The notes beneath the pieces are model-generated. The model did not search any database, had not been told where the DNA came from, and saw nothing but the letters and a program-made list of their open reading frames with translations. A stretch of 9,731 nt of DNA from Bacteroidales bacterium (GTDB lineage: Bacteria > Bacteroidota > Bacteroidia > Bacteroidales > ML635J-15), in NCBI GenBank assembly GCA_017997855.1, contig JAGOEF010000031.1, positions 1 through 9,731 on the forward strand. The letters run 5' to 3'. The translations under genes were made by a program, and so were the position numbers. This document shows positions 5,674 through 9,731 of this stretch, piece after piece. Within the stretch, counting starts at the first letter, position 1, and each line of letters begins with the position of its first letter.

Positions 5674-6951
5674 TTAATCAAATTTACGTTTAACAAACCA
5701 AACATCCGACAGGGTAAGGTTCAACCCGATGTTCGCGTAACGTTCACGAACCAGATTGTTTCGGGTGGTACCCCGCTGCCCGAGTTCAATCGAAATATTA
5801 AAAGATGTCTTAGAACGATTCAGTGGTAATCCAAAACCAAAACTTATGCCAAAGTCGTCAATCTGTTCTCCGGAGGAGGCAAAGTTTAAATAGGTGTTGT
5901 CGTAATAAAAGCCCAGCCGATACGAAACTTTGCTTCCATAATTATTGGTTGCCCGGTTCAGACCTGCAGGTGTATATTCCAGTCCAAACCTGAAACAGTT
6001 GCTGTTTCCAAGCGAATCAGACTGGTTGAAAAAAACAGCATCTGACCAGTCCTGCATCGTATAATCAACCCCAAGTTTCAATTTGTCATCAAAATTGTAC
6101 ACTAAACCACCTCCGATACTCATGGGTAAAGAAACTTCGCCCCTTTCGTCCTCGGTATAATATATGGTGTCGACGGCAGCAGAACTTCCGACGCTGAGCG
6201 AATTGGTAACCAACGCGTCACGACGGCTGTTCAGCCGGGTGGGATACGTAAACACGGCACCCAGGGTCAACGAATTCTTTTCACCCAGCCGTAAATCATA
6301 TTGTAAACCACCCGAGAAACAAAAATCGTTTATAAACACCATGTTCTCTTCAAGTATATTAACGTAGGCTCCTGATTCATCTTCGAATTCTACACTGTTG
6401 GTGCGATTTTGCATCCCAAACAGGTATTTCATGTTCAAACCGATTCGGAAGTTTTTAAAGGGAGCAAACCCATGACTCCAAAACACCTGATTCACACCAC
6501 CGCTGCCCTCGTAGAAATAATACTTTGAAACATTATACAGGCTGTCGACCGATCGGATATTATAACCCATGGTACTAAACGGCATGATGCCAATTGAAGA
6601 AGCCCACCAGCGGGTAATCGGGAACCCGAACGAAAGGTACGACATCCGGGTGTCGTTGTTAAGTGCCGATAAATCGGGATTTGTTGTAGCCAATTGCCTC
6701 AGCCCTGATTCCATGCCAAATTCGAATATGAAACTCAGGCTGTCGATGGTGGCTAGTCCGGCAGGATTAGAAATATTGAGGTGCCTACCCGAACTAGAGG
6801 CAAACGAAATTCCTCCCATAGCCCTGGCCGGTCCAAAATATGAACTCGTCAAACTGCCGAGGCCGTAACGTGTGTAGGGAGATCCATTCTGGGCAAAAGC
6901 AGCCTGCGATGCAATAATTGCAATAAATACCAGTAATACTCTATTCTGCAT
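5674..6951 (-). CDS. Outer-membrane beta-barrel protein, uncharacterised (loosely FadL-like)
   Basis: A 425-residue outer-membrane protein. Residues 1-20 are a signal peptide ending AFA-QN. The mature start SPYTRYGLGSL, then RAMGGISFA and NISNPAGLA (59-67), is the pattern of a Bacteroidota barrel family. The NPA segment recalls the FadL/TodX group of hydrophobic-compound channels. The rest alternates short amphipathic strands, rich in aromatic and Gly residues, with polar loops, for example FRIGLNMKYLFG, SLTLGAVFTYP and MSIGGGLVYNF. The final strand reads NIGLNLTLSDVWFVKRKFD and could act as the assembly signal. It overlaps coaX by 11 bases at its start and lies 2 bases from the TPR gene. A transport function is suggested by fold resemblance, but the substrate is unknown. 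A barrel in the outer membrane is confident; FadL membership is moderate. Confidence 0.82.
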   Translation of the reverse strand: MQNRVLLVFIAIIASQAAFAQNGSPYTRYGLGSLTSSYFGPARAMGGISFASSSGRHLNISNPAGLATIDSLSFIFEFGMESGLRQLATTNPDLSALNNDTRMSYLSFGFPITRWWASSIGIMPFSTMGYNIRSVDSLYNVSKYYFYEGSGGVNQVFWSHGFAPFKNFRIGLNMKYLFGMQNRTNSVEFEDESGAYVNILEENMVFINDFCFSGGLQYDLRLGEKNSLTLGAVFTYPTRLNSRRDALVTNSLSVGSSAAVDTIYYTEDERGEVSLPMSIGGGLVYNFDDKLKLGVDYTMQDWSDAVFFNQSDSLGNSNCFRFGLEYTPAGLNRATNNYGSKVSYRLGFYYDNTYLNFASSGEQIDDFGISFGFGLPLNRSKTSFNISIELGQRGTTRNNLVRERYANIGLNLTLSDVWFVKRKFD

Positions 6952-7666
6952 TCAAGTCAAGTATTCGTTTTAAACCTATCGGTACTAAATTTAAGTTGAC
7001 AAAAATGCTACTTTTTATTGAATTCACCAAAAAACTTGCATCTCCGCCGGTAACAATAACAATATGCCGCTCCGATTTATTGCTCCACAGCTTTATATAA
7101 TTTTCGATTTCATAGAAAACGCCGTTCAGAACACCGGCAGTGATTGCCTCCGATGTAGTTGTACCTGTGGGTTTGTATGAATCTTCTTTGCTCAGTAGTG
7201 GCAGCAGCGACGTGTGTTGATTGAGACTTTTAAAACGGAGGTCTATTCCAGGTGAAATATTGCCGCCCAGATAATTGAGGTTTTCGTCAAGATAATCATA
7301 AGTAATTGCGGTTCCTGCGTCAATAACCATAATCGCATATCCTTCGTAGAGTGTTGCGGCACCGCATATAGCGGCAATACGATCTTGGCCTAATGTTTCC
7401 GGAGTTTTATAGCAAATTTTAACCGGAAAATTCAAATGGTGACTCATCTTTATCACTTGAACTCCTTGTTGTGACCAGAATGAGCAAAACTGCCCGGCAT
7501 TGCCCGAAACATCCGAAACAATGAGCTTTTCGGGGACCGGAAGTTCGCTGAATGAAAAATTATTTAGCGCCGATACGGGAAAATCGTAAGAAAAAATAAT
7601 ACTCCCCTGATTGTCGAAATATCTCAGTTTTGCTTTGGTGTTGCCTATATCTGCTGCAAGATCCAT
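6941..7666 (-). CDS. coaX: Type III pantothenate kinase
   Basis: CoaX phosphorylates pantothenate, the first committed step of coenzyme A synthesis. It belongs to the ASKHA sugar-kinase-like fold, needs a monovalent cation and is not inhibited by CoA. The 241 residues carry the family marks in order: ADIGNTKAK (5-13, phosphate loop with Asp6), TPETLGQDRIAA (88-99) with the catalytic-site Asp95, VIDAGTAITYD (114-124), LGGNISPGIDLR (133-144) and VTGGDA (205-210). The length is slightly below the usual 250-260. The ATG at 7666 begins MDLAADIGNT, the expected distance to the first motif. It is the first gene of the five-gene minus-strand operon, overlaps the barrel gene by 11 bases, and faces the ppiD-like gene across a 116-base gap. 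Identification is very secure. Confidence 0.95.
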   Translation of the reverse strand: MDLAADIGNTKAKLRYFDNQGSIIFSYDFPVSALNNFSFSELPVPEKLIVSDVSGNAGQFCSFWSQQGVQVIKMSHHLNFPVKICYKTPETLGQDRIAAICGAATLYEGYAIMVIDAGTAITYDYLDENLNYLGGNISPGIDLRFKSLNQHTSLLPLLSKEDSYKPTGTTTSEAITAGVLNGVFYEIENYIKLWSNKSERHIVIVTGGDASFLVNSIKSSIFVNLNLVPIGLKRILDLNAE

Positions 7667-7782
7667 AATTGAAAAATTCCTTTAACAAATCTCATAATAA
7701 AAAACTTAGCTGAAATATTTACATAAAATTATTATATTCGCAGCCTGAAAAAACAATGAGTTAAAACATAAATTTTTTAACA
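7667..7782. promoter_or_regulatory. Divergent promoter region of the coaX operon and the ppiD-like gene
   Basis: This A/T-rich gap separates two divergent starts. Plus strand: TATATTCG (7733-7740) matches TAnnTTTG at all but one position, with CTG (7710-7712) 20 bases upstream as a weak TTG; transcription would start near 7747. Minus strand: GAGATTTG (7693-7686) matches at all but the first position, and would give a leader of about 14 bases for coaX. Both are one mismatch from consensus, so they are candidates only. Confidence 0.4.
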
Positions 7783-9731
7783 ATGGCAATTTTACAAAAA
7801 ATCAGGAACAGAGCAGGTATTTTTGTGATTATTTTTGTGGGTGTTGCACTCTTTCTGTTTATTATTGACCCTACCACGTTCGATACCCTGTTTCGTTCAA
7901 ATCCTACCGATATTGCAGAAATTAACGGTAATGACGTGAAATATGAACATTATCTCGAAATTGCACAGGAACACGAAGAGTTTCTGAAATTATCGCAACA
8001 GACCAATACGCTGGACGCTGAAACATCCGAGAGGGTTCAGGAACAGGCCTGGAATGATATTCTGCGTGAAAACATTCTCGAAATCCACTACGATGATCTT
8101 GGAATCAAAGTCAGTGACGAAGAAATTGAAGATATGCTTTGGGGACGGAATATCCACCAAATCATTCAGCAGAATTTTACCAATCCCAACACGGGAATGA
8201 TTGATACAGCATTTATTAAAAACTATTTTCAGAATGCCGATAAGGATGAAACCGGAAAGCAGACGTTTATTGCCAACTATCTGAAGAAAGCGATTAAAAC
8301 CGAAAAGCTGAATACAAAGTTTAACACATTGGTTGCCAAAGGTTTATATGTGCCGGTATTTTTAGCAAAAGACGATTATTACAGCAAGAACAACAAAGTT
8401 GATTTTGTTTTTGTAACCCGCGGCTTTAAAGATATTGATGATGCAACAATTAAAACTACTGATGCCGATATTAAAGCATATTACGATGAGTATATCGAAA
8501 GGTTTAAAGTGCTCGAGGCAAATCGTGATATTGAGTTCGTAGTATTCAACATAACCGCTTCTTCCGAAGATTCTGCGGCTGCATTGAAGGATCTTGAGAA
8601 AAATGCGGCTGAATTTGCAACAATACCCACCGAAGAGGTGCCAAATTTTCTGAACCGGTATTCTGATTCATCCTATGTTGAGAAATATTATAAACCCGAA
8701 GAATTTACCTTATTTACAGGATTTAAGCCTGAAACCACAAAAATTGGAGATATTTCGCCTGTGTATGAATTCGATGGTGCATACTGGCAGGCCCGCGTGC
8801 TCGATATTGCAGTCCGCCCCGATTCGGTGAGGGCAAGTCACATTCTTATCAGGCCCGATTCAACCCGATCTATCGAAAGAGCCAGGGTAATTGGAGATAG
8901 CTTGCTGAATGTAGCTAAGAAAAATGCGGATTTTGGTATGTTGGCAATGCAGTATTCCGATGATCAGGGTTCGAAAAGTAAAGGCGGAGATATCGATTGG
9001 TTTGCCGAAGATGCAATGATTGTAAAGGAATTTAAAGACGCTTGCTTTAAAGGTAAAAAAGGCGACATTGTGAAAGTAGAAACCCAATTTGGTGTACACA
9101 TTATTAAAATCACTGAGCAAACAAAACCTTCGCAAAAGTTTTCTATCGGTTATCTAACCAAAGACATAGAATACAGCAATGCAACTGCCCAGAAAAAATA
9201 TGCAGAAGCCAGTTCGTTTTCGGCGACAAACAATACCGCTGCTAAGTTCGACAAAGCTTGTGGCGACCTGCAGCTTACCAAACGCATTGCCAGCAATGTC
9301 AAAGAAAATGACTTTAAAATAAATGGTCTCGAAAACCCACGGGTAATCATTAAGTGGGCTTATGGTGAAGATATAGTTAAAGGTTCGGTTTCTCAGGTTT
9401 TCGAGTTGGCCGATATGTATATTGTAGCAAAAGTTTCGGCAGTCCGCAATAAAGGCAATGCTGATATAGAAGATGTGCGCGACCAGATTGAACCTATTGT
9501 TATCCGCAAAAAGAAAGCTGCCAAATTTATTGAAGAATTCAATAAGGATATCAGCGCGGGTATGAGCCTTGATGCGATGGCAGCTAAATACACCAAGCCT
9601 GTTGATACAGCCACCAATATCAGTTTCAACACATTCTCGATTCCCGGGTTTGGTATCGAACCCAACGTAATCTCTACAGCCACTGTGCTTGAAAAAGGAA
9701 AAATGTCGAAACCCATCGAAGGCAACAATGG
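7783..9731 (+). CDS. ppiD: PpiD/SurA-type periplasmic peptidyl-prolyl cis-trans isomerase (C-terminus beyond window)
   Basis: A membrane-anchored folding factor that helps newly exported proteins in the periplasm. The reading frame stays open to the window edge, giving 649 residues of a protein that is probably about 700. Residues 1-11 are a short basic cytoplasmic start, 12-29 a single membrane helix (GIFVIIFVGVALFLFIID), and about 38-170 a SurA-N-like chaperone domain (IAEINGNDVKYEHYLEIAQ, then a helical stretch). A parvulin domain spans about 349-446: VRASHILIRPD, DFGMLAMQYSDDQGSKSKGGDIDWF, EFKDACFKGKKGDIVKVETQFGVHIIKI. Residues after 447 do not show a clear second parvulin motif. The ATG at 7783 is firm because an in-frame TAA lies at 7762-7764. 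Whether the parvulin domain is catalytic cannot be told; in E. coli PpiD it is reported inactive. Family certain, symbol moderately so. Confidence 0.9.
   Translation, partial: MAILQKIRNRAGIFVIIFVGVALFLFIIDPTTFDTLFRSNPTDIAEINGNDVKYEHYLEIAQEHEEFLKLSQQTNTLDAETSERVQEQAWNDILRENILEIHYDDLGIKVSDEEIEDMLWGRNIHQIIQQNFTNPNTGMIDTAFIKNYFQNADKDETGKQTFIANYLKKAIKTEKLNTKFNTLVAKGLYVPVFLAKDDYYSKNNKVDFVFVTRGFKDIDDATIKTTDADIKAYYDEYIERFKVLEANRDIEFVVFNITASSEDSAAALKDLEKNAAEFATIPTEEVPNFLNRYSDSSYVEKYYKPEEFTLFTGFKPETTKIGDISPVYEFDGAYWQARVLDIAVRPDSVRASHILIRPDSTRSIERARVIGDSLLNVAKKNADFGMLAMQYSDDQGSKSKGGDIDWFAEDAMIVKEFKDACFKGKKGDIVKVETQFGVHIIKITEQTKPSQKFSIGYLTKDIEYSNATAQKKYAEASSFSATNNTAAKFDKACGDLQLTKRIASNVKENDFKINGLENPRVIIKWAYGEDIVKGSVSQVFELADMYIVAKVSAVRNKGNADIEDVRDQIEPIVIRKKKAAKFIEEFNKDISAGMSLDAMAAKYTKPVDTATNISFNTFSIPGFGIEPNVISTATVLEKGKMSKPIEGNN

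Noticed and set aside
7756..7764. ATG-AGT-TAA micro-frame in the leader of the ppiD-like gene
   Set aside because: Two codons before a stop is easily chance; useful only because its in-frame TAA excludes upstream starts.
9393..9728. Minus-strand frame of 111 codons near the window end
   Set aside because: Antisense to the uninterrupted PpiD-like frame and without any recognisable feature.

Overview
The window looks like ordinary core chromosome of a Bacteroidota bacterium, probably from the Bacteroidales/Marinilabiliales side; this is inferred from protein character and I could not check it by search. Three things point there. Start sites are preceded by A/T-rich leaders without Shine-Dalgarno sequences. 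Several leaders carry the Bacteroidota -7 box TAnnTTTG. The envelope genes are of types usual in that phylum: an OmpA-type lipoprotein with the SCVPAR lipobox region, an LptC that is itself a lipoprotein, and an SPYTRYGLG-type outer-membrane barrel. No mobile element, CRISPR array, tRNA, rRNA or repeat family is visible.

Layout. Positions 1-304 (minus) hold the start of dxs (isoprenoid precursor synthesis), cut by the window edge. A divergent promoter region separates it from an OmpA-family coiled-coil lipoprotein (470-1495, plus). Next is a plus-strand group of a radical SAM/SPASM protein (1562-2560), folK (2561-3079) and tadA (3066-3509). It is led by two back-to-back -7 boxes and closed by a hairpin that can terminate transcription from both sides.

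From 3555 to 7666 a tightly packed five-gene minus-strand operon reads, in order of transcription: coaX (type III pantothenate kinase), an outer-membrane beta-barrel protein, a secreted TPR protein, lptC (LPS export) and a 70-residue two-helix membrane protein. Four of its five genes overlap by 8-11 bases or lie 2 bases apart, so translational coupling is likely. A 116-base divergent gap then leads to a plus-strand PpiD/SurA-like peptidyl-prolyl isomerase (7783 to the window end, incomplete).

Functionally the window mixes cofactor and tRNA housekeeping (dxs, folK, coaX, tadA) with envelope building (OmpA lipoprotein, LptC, barrel protein, TPR protein, periplasmic folding factor). I see no clear new multi-gene system. 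The parts least explained by known biology are the radical SAM/SPASM protein placed directly against folK, and the barrel/TPR/small-membrane-protein set co-transcribed with lptC.
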